This document shows positions 43,915-51,297 of a stretch of 64,000 nucleotides of DNA, one piece after another (within the stretch, counting starts at the first letter, position 1; each line of letters starts with the position of its first letter). The translations under genes were made by a program, and so were the position numbers. Location: contig NZ_MPOB01000005.1 of the NCBI RefSeq assembly GCF_002148795.1, positions 1 through 64,000 on the forward strand, given 5' to 3'. A model generated the notes under the pieces. It saw nothing but the letters and a program-made list of their open reading frames with translations. It was not told the origin of the DNA and did not search any database. Source of the stretch: Oceanibaculum nanhaiense (GTDB lineage Bacteria > Pseudomonadota > Alphaproteobacteria > Oceanibaculales > Oceanibaculaceae).

Positions 43915-44988
43915 ATGCGCCAGTACAAGATCGCCGCCATTCCCGCCGATGGCATCGGGCCGGAAGTCATCGAGGCCGGTGTCGCGGTGCTGCAGGCGCT
44001 GGCGCAGCGCGCGGGCGATTTCGCGCTCGCCGTCGAGAGCTTCGACTGGGGCTCGGACTATTACAAGAAGCATGGCGTGATGATGCCGGCGGACGGGCTG
44101 CAGCAGCTGAAGCCGTTCGACGCCATCTATTTCGGCGCGGTCGGCGCGCCCGACGTGCCGGACCACATCACCCTGTGGGGGCTGCGCCTGCCGATCTGCC
44201 AGGGCTTTGACCAGTATGCCAATGTCCGCCCGACGCGCATCCTGCCGGGTATCGCCTCGCCGCTGCGCAATGTCGGCGTCGGCGATCTCGACTGGGTGAT
44301 CGTGCGCGAGAATTCGGAGGGTGAATATTCCGGCCATGGCGGGCGGGCGCATAAGGGCCTGCCGGAGGAAGTCGGCACGGAAGTCGCCATCTTCACCCGT
44401 GTCGGCGTGACCCGCATCATGCGCTACGCCTTCAAGCTGGCTCAGGCGCGGCCGCGCAAGCTGCTGACCGTGGTCACCAAGTCGAACGCGCAGCGCCACG
44501 GCATGGTGATGTGGGACGAGATCGCCGCCGAGGTGGCGAAGGAATTCCCGGACGTGACCTGGGACAAGATGCTGGTCGATGCGATGACCGTGCGCATGAC
44601 GCTGAAGCCGCAGAGCCTGGACACCATCGTCGCCACCAATCTGCACGCCGACATATTGTCCGATCTGGCCGGTGCGCTGGCCGGCAGCCTGGGCGTGGCG
44701 CCGACCGCAAATATCGACCCGGAGCGGCGCTTCCCCTCCATGTTCGAGCCGATCCACGGCTCCGCCTTCGACATCACCGGCAAGGGCATCGCCAACCCGG
44801 TCGCCACCTTCTGGACCGCAGCGCAGATGCTGGAGCATCTGGGCGAGACTGCCGCCGCCGCACGGCTGATGACAGCGGTGGAGCAGGTCTGCGCGGCGGG
44901 CATCCTGACGCCGGATGTCGGTGGCAATGCCACCACACGGGACGTTACCGACGCGGTGATCGGCGCGATCCGCGGGGCGAATGCGTAA
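43915..44988 (+). CDS. Tartrate dehydrogenase / D-malate dehydrogenase family
   Basis: The 357-residue decarboxylating beta-hydroxyacid dehydrogenase fits the isocitrate/isopropylmalate superfamily, TtuC/DmlA branch. IPADGIGPEVIEAG lies at the N-terminus. GLRLPICQGFDQYANVRPTR replaces the Ser of isocitrate dehydrogenases. WVIVRENSEGEYSGHGGR, KSNAQRHGMVMWDE, the metal Asp in VDAMTVRM, and EPIHGSAFDITGKGIANPVA complete the set. It acts on tartrate, D-malate or isopropylmalate with NAD. leuC/leuD are not nearby, so a catabolic role is favoured over leucine synthesis. Confidence 0.9.
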   Translation: MRQYKIAAIPADGIGPEVIEAGVAVLQALAQRAGDFALAVESFDWGSDYYKKHGVMMPADGLQQLKPFDAIYFGAVGAPDVPDHITLWGLRLPICQGFDQYANVRPTRILPGIASPLRNVGVGDLDWVIVRENSEGEYSGHGGRAHKGLPEEVGTEVAIFTRVGVTRIMRYAFKLAQARPRKLLTVVTKSNAQRHGMVMWDEIAAEVAKEFPDVTWDKMLVDAMTVRMTLKPQSLDTIVATNLHADILSDLAGALAGSLGVAPTANIDPERRFPSMFEPIHGSAFDITGKGIANPVATFWTAAQMLEHLGETAAAARLMTAVEQVCAAGILTPDVGGNATTRDVTDAVIGAIRGANA

Positions 44989-45064
44989 GGACCGGGCGCC
45001 GCTACACTTTCCCGTGACACTTGGTCGCTCGGAATGCCAATGACTTGCACTATCGCTGCGGCGG

Positions 45065-46855
45065 GTGCTATTCGGCTGGGATAAGACGGGCGCCGGCCCG
45101 CCTTTCCGTTTTCCCCTGTCTTCCCGTTTTTCAGGGCAAGTGCAATTGACCGAAGGCATCGCGCCAGACCGGATTGTTCCGACCAGCACGCTTGCGCCGC
45201 AGGGCCGCACAGGCCGGCTGCGCGGCAGCCTGTCGGTATGGCCGGTGATCTCGGTCGTGATCGCGCTGCTGGTGGCGGTGCCGGTCCTTGTGGTCGGCGG
45301 GCATGTGTTCCAGCCGGCCGGCGAGGTCTGGCGGCATCTCGCCAGCACCGTGCTGTGGGACTATGTGCGCAACACGCTGGTGCTGCTGCTGGGGGTCGGG
45401 GCCGGCGTCGCGGTGATCGGCGTCGGCACGGCCTGGCTGGTCACCATGTGCCGGTTTCCGGGCGGGCGTGTCTTCGAATGGCTGCTGCTGCTGCCGCTGG
45501 CCTTTCCGGCCTATGTGCTGGCCTATGTCTATACCTACCTGCTGCAGTCTGGCGGGCCGGCGCAGATTGCGCTGCGCGAGATGACCGGCTGGCGTTATGG
45601 CGAGTACTGGTTCCCGGAGGTCTATTCCATCGAGGGCGCCATCGCGATGTTCGCGCTGGTGCTCTACCCCTATGTCTATCTGCTGGCGCGGGCCGCCTTC
45701 CTGTCGCAGTCGATCTGCGTGCTGGAGGTCAGCCGCACGCTGGGTTGCGGCCCCTGGCGCAGCTTCGTCCGCGTGGCGATCCCGCTGGCCCGCCCGGCCA
45801 TCATCGGCGGTGTCACGCTGGCGCTGATGGAGACCATGGCGGATTTCGCCACCGTGCAGTATTTCGCGGTGAACACTTTCACCACCGGCATCTACCGCAC
45901 CTGGTTCGGGCTGGGCGACCGGGTGGCGGCGGCGCAGCTGTCGGCGGTGCTGCTGGCGCTGGTGCTGGGGCTGCTGCTGCTGGAGCGGCTGTCGCGCGGC
46001 GAGGCGCGCTATCACCACACCTCGGGGCGCTACACGCATATCTCCCAGGTCCAGCTTCGCGGCTGGAAAGCGGCGCTGGCGGCGCTGGCCTGCGCCCTGC
46101 CGATCCTGCTGGGCGCCGTGCTGCCGGCCGCCGTGCTGGTGGAGATGCACCTGTCGGTCGGCGATCCCTATTTCGGCAGCCGCTTCATCGGCTATACCGT
46201 GAACAGCTTCGTCATCGCCGGCCTGGCGGCGGTGCTCGCGGTCATCCTGTCGCTGCTGATCGCCTATGGCCAGCGCCTGAAGCCGTCGGCGCTGGTGCGC
46301 GGGTCGGCGCGGGTGGCGGCGCTTGGCTATGCCGTGCCGGGCTCGGTCATCGCGGTCGGCATCCTGATTCCGCTGGCCGCCTTCGACAATGCGCTGGATG
46401 GCTGGATGCGTTCTTCCTTCGGCATCTCGACCGGGCTGTTGCTGAGCGGCACCATCGCGGCGCTGCTCTATGCCTATGTGGCGCGCTTCCTGGCGGTGTC
46501 GCTGAATGCGGTGGATGCCGGCCTCGCCAAGGTGACGCCCAGCATGGACCAGGCGGCCCGCACGCTGGGCAAGGGGCCGGCGCGCACGATCTGGCAGGTA
46601 CATGTGCCGATGATCAGCGGCAGCGTGCTGACCGCCGGGCTTATCGTCTTCGTCGATGTGATGAAGGAACTGCCGGCGACTCTCATCGTCCGGCCGTTCA
46701 ATTTCGATACGCTGGCGATCCGGGTGTACAGCCTGGCCTCGGACGAGCGGCTGGAGCAGGCCTCCACCGGGTCGCTCGCCATCGTGCTGGTCGGCATGGT
46801 GCCGGTGATCCTGCTCAGCCTGATGATCGCGCGCTCCCGGCCGGGGCAGCGGTAA
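45065..46855 (+). CDS. Ferric-iron-type ABC transporter permease, fused double-domain
   Basis: The ~596-residue permease of the FbpB/FutB/SfuB type has two six-helix BPD_transp_1 halves. The two EAA loops, VSRTLGCGPWRSFVRVAIPLARPAIIGG and AARTLGKGPARTIWQVHVPMISGSV, contact the ATPase. The N-terminal ~65 residues before the first helix look non-conserved. The GTG at 45065 is the frame limit, and a later start near 45140-45146 (GTG or TTG) may be the real one. The binding protein gene is convergent downstream. No ATPase (FbpC) gene is present here. Confidence 0.88.
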   Translation: MLFGWDKTGAGPPFRFPLSSRFSGQVQLTEGIAPDRIVPTSTLAPQGRTGRLRGSLSVWPVISVVIALLVAVPVLVVGGHVFQPAGEVWRHLASTVLWDYVRNTLVLLLGVGAGVAVIGVGTAWLVTMCRFPGGRVFEWLLLLPLAFPAYVLAYVYTYLLQSGGPAQIALREMTGWRYGEYWFPEVYSIEGAIAMFALVLYPYVYLLARAAFLSQSICVLEVSRTLGCGPWRSFVRVAIPLARPAIIGGVTLALMETMADFATVQYFAVNTFTTGIYRTWFGLGDRVAAAQLSAVLLALVLGLLLLERLSRGEARYHHTSGRYTHISQVQLRGWKAALAALACALPILLGAVLPAAVLVEMHLSVGDPYFGSRFIGYTVNSFVIAGLAAVLAVILSLLIAYGQRLKPSALVRGSARVAALGYAVPGSVIAVGILIPLAAFDNALDGWMRSSFGISTGLLLSGTIAALLYAYVARFLAVSLNAVDAGLAKVTPSMDQAARTLGKGPARTIWQVHVPMISGSVLTAGLIVFVDVMKELPATLIVRPFNFDTLAIRVYSLASDERLEQASTGSLAIVLVGMVPVILLSLMIARSRPGQR

Positions 46856-46865
46856 GGCCATAAGA

Positions 46866-46912
46866 AAAGGGCGCGCCCCCCTGGGGAGAAACCCTGGGAG
46901 GACGCGCCCTTT
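46866..46912. terminator. Bidirectional terminator between the iron permease and binding-protein genes
   Basis: AAAGGGCGCG (46866-46875) is the complement of CGCGCCCTTT (46903-46912) around a GC-rich 27-nt middle that can itself fold (CCCTGGGG/CCCTGGG). A-tract on one side and T-run on the other let it stop transcription from both convergent genes. Confidence 0.85.
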
Positions 46913-46934
46913 CCGGTGGCGTAGGCCGGGTGGC

Positions 46935-47972
46935 TTACTTCCAGTCGGCCTGATCGGTGATCTGCAGCGCCTTCGAATTGTTCATCGCGAAGGTGTCCGC
47001 GTTCAGCTTGTCTTCCTTGAATTCGCCCCAGCTCTTCAGCGTGTCGTTCCACGCGACGCCCGGGACCGCCGGATATTCGTAATTGCCCTCCGCGAAGTAT
47101 TTCTGGGCTTCCGGCGTGGTCAGGTATTCCAGGAACTTGATCGCGTTTTCCTTGTTCGGCGCGGTCTTCACGATGGCGGCGCCGCTGATGTTCACATGGG
47201 TGCCGCGGTCGTTCTGGTTCGGGAAGATGACGCCGACCTTGGCAGCCGCTTCCTGATCCGCCGGCTTGCCGTTGATCATCTGGCCCAGATAGTAGGTGTT
47301 GGAGACCGCGATATCGGCCTCGCCGGCGGCGACGGCGCGAATCTGGTCACGGTCGCCGCCCTTCGGCGCGCGCGCCAGGTTGGCGACGACGCCCTTCGAC
47401 CATTCCAGCGTCTTTTCCGGGCCGTGTGCGGCCAGCATCGAGCCGACCAGCGACTGGTTGTAGATGTTGGTGGAGGAGCGGATCGCCAGCTTGCCCTTCC
47501 ATTTCGGGTCGGCCAGATCCTCGTAACTGGAGATATCCGACGGCTTCACCCGGTCCTTGGCGTAGATGATGACGCGGGCGCGCTTCGACAGGCCGAACCA
47601 GTGGCCCTGCGGGTCGCGCAGATTGGCGGGGATCGCCTTCTCCAGCACCTCGGACTTGATCGGCTGCAGCACGCCAGCCTCCTCGGCACGGACCAGCCGG
47701 CCGGCATCGACGGTGATCAGTAGATCGGCCGGGCTGTTCTGGCCTTCGGCCTTAATACGCTCGATCAGCTGGTCGGCCTTGGCCTCGATCAGGTTCACCT
47801 TGATGCCGGTCTGCTTGGTGAAATTCTGGTACAGCGCGTCGTCCGTGTCGTAATGGCGCGCGGAATAGACATTCACCTCGGCGGCCTGCGCCAGGGATGG
47901 CGCGAAGCCGGTTCCCAGCGCCACGAGGCCAACGCCGGCGCCCAGCGCCAGCTTGTGGAAGAGCATTCGCAT
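46935..47972 (-). CDS. Ferric-iron ABC transporter periplasmic binding protein (FutA/FbpA type)
   Basis: The 345-residue protein starts at the ATG 9 bp after GGAG; the longer frame to 48059 is rejected. A signal peptide ends near LAQAAE. The mature protein opens VNVYSARHYDTDDALYQNFTKQTGIKVNLIEAKADQLIERI. The adjacent tyrosines of NTYYLGQM are the iron ligands expected in this class. GDRDQIRAVAAGEADIAV and NISGAAIVKTAPNKENA are family blocks. It serves the permease encoded convergently. The promoter region holds an iron-box-like palindrome. Confidence 0.9.
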   Translation of the reverse strand: MRMLFHKLALGAGVGLVALGTGFAPSLAQAAEVNVYSARHYDTDDALYQNFTKQTGIKVNLIEAKADQLIERIKAEGQNSPADLLITVDAGRLVRAEEAGVLQPIKSEVLEKAIPANLRDPQGHWFGLSKRARVIIYAKDRVKPSDISSYEDLADPKWKGKLAIRSSTNIYNQSLVGSMLAAHGPEKTLEWSKGVVANLARAPKGGDRDQIRAVAAGEADIAVSNTYYLGQMINGKPADQEAAAKVGVIFPNQNDRGTHVNISGAAIVKTAPNKENAIKFLEYLTTPEAQKYFAEGNYEYPAVPGVAWNDTLKSWGEFKEDKLNADTFAMNNSKALQITDQADWK

Positions 47973-48052
47973 CTGGCAGGTCTCCTTCGTCCCGTCTATC
48001 ACCCGCTGCTTGCGAGTGACTTTCAGTATCCTATAAAGGTGCTCCCAGTGCG

Positions 48053-48077
48053 AATGCAAGCGCTATTCACTTGCGTT
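48053..48077 (-). promoter_or_regulatory. Iron-box-like palindrome and promoter of the iron-binding-protein gene
   Basis: GCAAG (48056-48060) and CTTGC (48070-48074) are exact arms around a 9-bp centre, and extended arms AATGCAAG/CTTGCGTT match 7 of 8. On the minus strand TTGCAT inside it is followed, 18 bp later, by TATAGG, a fair -35/-10 pair. The palindrome overlaps the -35, as expected for a Fur- or Irr-type repressor of an iron-uptake gene. Confidence 0.5.
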
Positions 48078-48172
48078 CTCGATATCTCTTGTTGCCGCTG
48101 TGCCCCACCGTGCCTATCTCAGGAAAATGCTGCGGGGGCTTTCCCGTTTGGTAGCAGGGAGATGGTAGGAGG

Positions 48173-48904
48173 ATGCAATCCAAGTTCTGGCTCTCGGGCG
48201 TCGTTCACGTTTTCGTGATCGGCTTGCTCGCCGGGTGTGCCTCGACCGGTCCGACGGATAACCCGATTCGCCGCAGCCTGACCTGGTTCAGCTATCTGGG
48301 CGGCGATGATCTCCGGGCCAGCTGCCAGCCCGGATCGCCGGAGCGCTACCGGTTCATCTACAATGCCCGCGCGGATGAGCAGATCAGAACCTACGACATC
48401 ATCGTCAACCCGTCGGGCGCCCCATCGGCAGGGGGCCGGCTCGAGTCCCATGTCATCACCAATGGCGATCTCGACAGGCTGTCGGTGGTCGATCCGCTGC
48501 GTCCCTGGCGCGGGGAGGAGGCGGAAATTTCCATCAGCGCGGCGGATGTCGCGGCCCTGCGTTCTGCCCTGGCGGCCAGCGGTTTCGATCAGCCGGCGCC
48601 GCGCGGGACCTTCCTGCGCTCCGACGATTTCTACTGGATCGTCAGTGCCTGCCGGGATGGTGTCTTCCGGTTCAACGCCTACAGCCGCGATATGCCGTCC
48701 TTCCAGGCCATTCGCTTCGATGCGCCGCTCTACGCGATGGACCCGCTGACCGCACAGGTGGCGGTCAATCCGCCGCGCGAGCTGCATCTCGGGCCGTTCC
48801 TCAGCGCGCAGCAGATGTCCCGCCTGGCGCCGGGCATGTATGGCCCGCCGCCCTGGCAGGTGCAGGTTGGCGAGAACGGGCTGAAGACCGGCCTGTTCGA
48901 ATAG
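48173..48904 (+). CDS. Lipoprotein of unknown function
   Basis: The 243-residue protein has a signal peptide with lipobox GLLAGCAS (Cys22), so it is anchored in an envelope membrane. The mature part has a pair of cysteines (RASCQPG, IVSACRDG) and a beta-rich character. No family was recognised. It stands alone between the iron-binding-protein promoter region and azlC. Start ATG follows GGTAGGAGG. Confidence 0.75.
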   Translation: MQSKFWLSGVVHVFVIGLLAGCASTGPTDNPIRRSLTWFSYLGGDDLRASCQPGSPERYRFIYNARADEQIRTYDIIVNPSGAPSAGGRLESHVITNGDLDRLSVVDPLRPWRGEEAEISISAADVAALRSALAASGFDQPAPRGTFLRSDDFYWIVSACRDGVFRFNAYSRDMPSFQAIRFDAPLYAMDPLTAQVAVNPPRELHLGPFLSAQQMSRLAPGMYGPPPWQVQVGENGLKTGLFE

Positions 48905-48989
48905 GCCTGTTCGACTGGAGGGCCGCGCATCCGCGCCATGCAGCGGGAGGGGTTCGACAGGCTCCGGCTTTTGCGCTATCGCATCCCTC

Positions 48990-49784
48990 GTGTCAGATTC
49001 ATCCTCCGATAGACCCGCCGCGGCGGAGACCCAGTACCGGCCCTACGGGTCCGGTGCGCGTGCGTTCCGGGGCGGCGCCATCGATGCGCTGGGATTGCCG
49101 GCGCTGGTGCTGGGAGCCTCCTATCTGGGATTCGGCTCGCTGGTGCGGGAAAGCGGCTACAGCCTGACCCTCGGGCTGTTCTCCACGATGACCGGCTGGG
49201 CATTGCCCGGCCAGGTGGTGCTGATCGAGCTGATGGCGCTGGGCAGTTCGCTGTTCGCCATCTGCCTTGCCGTGGCGATGACCAACATGCGCCTGCTGCC
49301 GATGGCGGTGACGTTGACGCCGATGCTGCGCGTGCCGGGGCGGCCGGGCTGGCGCTATTATCTGGCGGCGCATTTTTGTGCGGTAACGGTGTGGGTCTTC
49401 ACCATGCGGCGGGCGCCCAGCTTGCCGATGGAGGAGCGGCTTTCCTATTTCCTCGGATTCGCGGTAACGATCTGGGGCGCGTCCATGCTGGGCACGGCAA
49501 CCGGCTATCTGCTGTCCGCTACCGTGCCGATGCAGGTTTCGCTGGGCCTGGTGTTCCTCAACCCGATCTATTTCATGCTGATGTTCATGGGCGATCTGGG
49601 CCAGCGCTCGCGCGTGCTGGCACTGCTGATCGGCCTGGCGGCGGGGCCGCTGCTGTTCCAGGTCGATGCCGATTGGGGACTGATGATCGCCGGCCTGGGG
49701 GCGGGGACGCTGGGCTTCTATCTCGACCGCTGGCTGCCGCGAAAGGGCAGCGGCAAGCGTGGATCAGGGGGCACCCATGGCTGA
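48990..49784 (+). CDS. azlC: AzlC family amino acid exporter subunit
   Basis: The 264-residue permease starts with GTG at 48990. AzlC hallmarks are ALGLPALVLGASYLGFGSLVRESG near residue 32 and MTGWALPGQVVLIELMALG. AVAMTNMRLLPMAVTLTPMLR follows. AzlCD pairs export branched-chain amino acids (or analogues). It overlaps the azlD gene by 8 bp, so translation is coupled. Confidence 0.93.
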   Translation: MSDSSSDRPAAAETQYRPYGSGARAFRGGAIDALGLPALVLGASYLGFGSLVRESGYSLTLGLFSTMTGWALPGQVVLIELMALGSSLFAICLAVAMTNMRLLPMAVTLTPMLRVPGRPGWRYYLAAHFCAVTVWVFTMRRAPSLPMEERLSYFLGFAVTIWGASMLGTATGYLLSATVPMQVSLGLVFLNPIYFMLMFMGDLGQRSRVLALLIGLAAGPLLFQVDADWGLMIAGLGAGTLGFYLDRWLPRKGSGKRGSGGTHG

Positions 49785-50124
49785 GGCGATGGGCACATAC
49801 TGGCCCTATTTCGTGGTCGTGGCTGGCGGCCTCGTCACCTATGGCATCCGCGTGTTCGGCGTGGCGCTGGCCGGGCGGATTTCCGTTGATAGCCAGGTGT
49901 TCCAGTGGGTCGGCTGCATCGCCTATGGGCTGCTGGCGGCGCTGATCGCGCGGATGATTCTGTTGCCGGTGGGCGTGCTGCAGGAAGCGCCGACCGCCTT
50001 CCGCATTGCCGGTGCCCTTGTGGCACTGGCGGCGTTCTTCCTGGTCCGGCGCAATGTGTTCGCCGGCTGCATCGCCGGCGTGGGTACGCTGATCGCGCTC
50101 ACCGCCATTTTCGGCCTGGACTAG
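49777..50124 (+). CDS. azlD: AzlD family amino acid exporter subunit
   Basis: The 115-residue small polytopic partner of AzlC begins MAEAMGTYWPYFVVVAGGLVTYGIRVFGVALAGRI. About four hydrophobic helices cover the rest. The frame is open upstream to a GTG at 49759, but the ATG at 49777 has a G-rich ribosome site and gives the usual N-terminus. The MFS gene follows by 3 bp. Confidence 0.9.
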   Translation: MAEAMGTYWPYFVVVAGGLVTYGIRVFGVALAGRISVDSQVFQWVGCIAYGLLAALIARMILLPVGVLQEAPTAFRIAGALVALAAFFLVRRNVFAGCIAGVGTLIALTAIFGLD

Positions 50125-50127
50125 CCC

Positions 50128-51291
50128 ATGCCCTCGGCGCTCGCGCTGCGCATGGCGGCTTTCTACGGCGTCTATTTCACGGTGGCCGGCATCTATCTGC
50201 CGTTCTGGCCGGTCTGGCTTGCCCATCGCGAGATGAATCCGACGGAGATCGGCGTGCTTCTGGCTGTTGGCTCCATCGTGAAGATCGTCGCCAACCTGTT
50301 CTTCGCGCGCATTGCCGACCGCACCGGCCGGACGAAGCTGGTGGTCATCGGGCTTGGGCTTGCCAGTGTGCTGACGCTGGCCGCCTTCGGGCTGGTCGGC
50401 GGGTTCGCCGCCTTCCTTATCCTGTCGCTGCTGGTGGGGGCGGTGTTCTCGCCGATGATGCCGCTGGGCGAAAGCATCACCATCCGGCAGGCGCGCGCCG
50501 GGCGGATCGATTATGGCCGGGTGCGGTTGTGGGGGTCGATCACCTTCATGATCATCACGGTGATCGCCGGCTGGCTGATCGGCTTGTACGGGGCCGGTGT
50601 CATCCACGCGTTGGTGGTGGCTGCTGCCATCGCCACCTTCCTCACCACCCTCTCGCTGCCGGCCGATGCCGGACGGATGGCCGCGCCGCGCAAGGGCGCA
50701 GCACTGGCGCTGGCCCGGCACCCGGCCTTCCTGCTGTTCCTGCTGGCGGCCTCGATGGCGCAGGCCAGCCACGCCGTCTATTACGGCTTCTCGGCGCTGC
50801 ACTGGCGGGCGAGCGGCCTGTCGGAGACGGTCATCGGGCTGCTCTGGGCCGAGGGCGTGATCGCGGAGATTCTGCTGTTCGCGGTCGGGGCGAAGGTGAC
50901 CGGGCGGATCGGCCCGGCGGCGCTGCTGGCGCTGGCGGGGGCGGCCGGGATGCTGCGCTGGGGTGTGTCGGCGGAGACCACGGAACTCTGGGTGCTGGCC
51001 ATCGTGCAGCTGCTGCACGCCGTCACCTTCGGCGCGGCGCATCTGGCGGCAATGGCGTTCCTGACACGGGCGGTTCCCGATGCCCTGTCGGCGACGGCGC
51101 AGAGCCTCTATGCCGGCATGGTGTCGGGCGTCGCCTTCGGCATGGCGATGCCGCTGTCCGGCTGGCTGTACGGGCAGGTGGGTGGCGGCGCCTTTTACCT
51201 GCCGGTCGCGCTCTCGCTGCTGGCGCTGCTGGCGGCGCTCGCCCTGCACCGCCGCTGGGATGGCGGTGTGCTGCTGAAGGACACCGCCTAG
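50128..51291 (+). CDS. MFS transporter, HcaT/phenylpropionate-permease-like
   Basis: The 387-residue 12-helix transporter fits the MFS_1-like (HcaT) group: FYGVYFTVAGIYLPFWPVWLAHREMNPTEIGVLLAVGSIVKIVANLFFARIADRTGRTK. The loop-2 pattern RIADRTGRTK is typical. GRVRLWGSITFMI and a hydrophilic linker near residue 190 divide the two halves. Known HcaT-like proteins import phenylpropionate or similar aromatic acids, but specificity is unproven. Three bp after azlD, same strand. Confidence 0.86.
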   Translation: MPSALALRMAAFYGVYFTVAGIYLPFWPVWLAHREMNPTEIGVLLAVGSIVKIVANLFFARIADRTGRTKLVVIGLGLASVLTLAAFGLVGGFAAFLILSLLVGAVFSPMMPLGESITIRQARAGRIDYGRVRLWGSITFMIITVIAGWLIGLYGAGVIHALVVAAAIATFLTTLSLPADAGRMAAPRKGAALALARHPAFLLFLLAASMAQASHAVYYGFSALHWRASGLSETVIGLLWAEGVIAEILLFAVGAKVTGRIGPAALLALAGAAGMLRWGVSAETTELWVLAIVQLLHAVTFGAAHLAAMAFLTRAVPDALSATAQSLYAGMVSGVAFGMAMPLSGWLYGQVGGGAFYLPVALSLLALLAALALHRRWDGGVLLKDTA

Positions 51292-51297
51292 CGGGCG

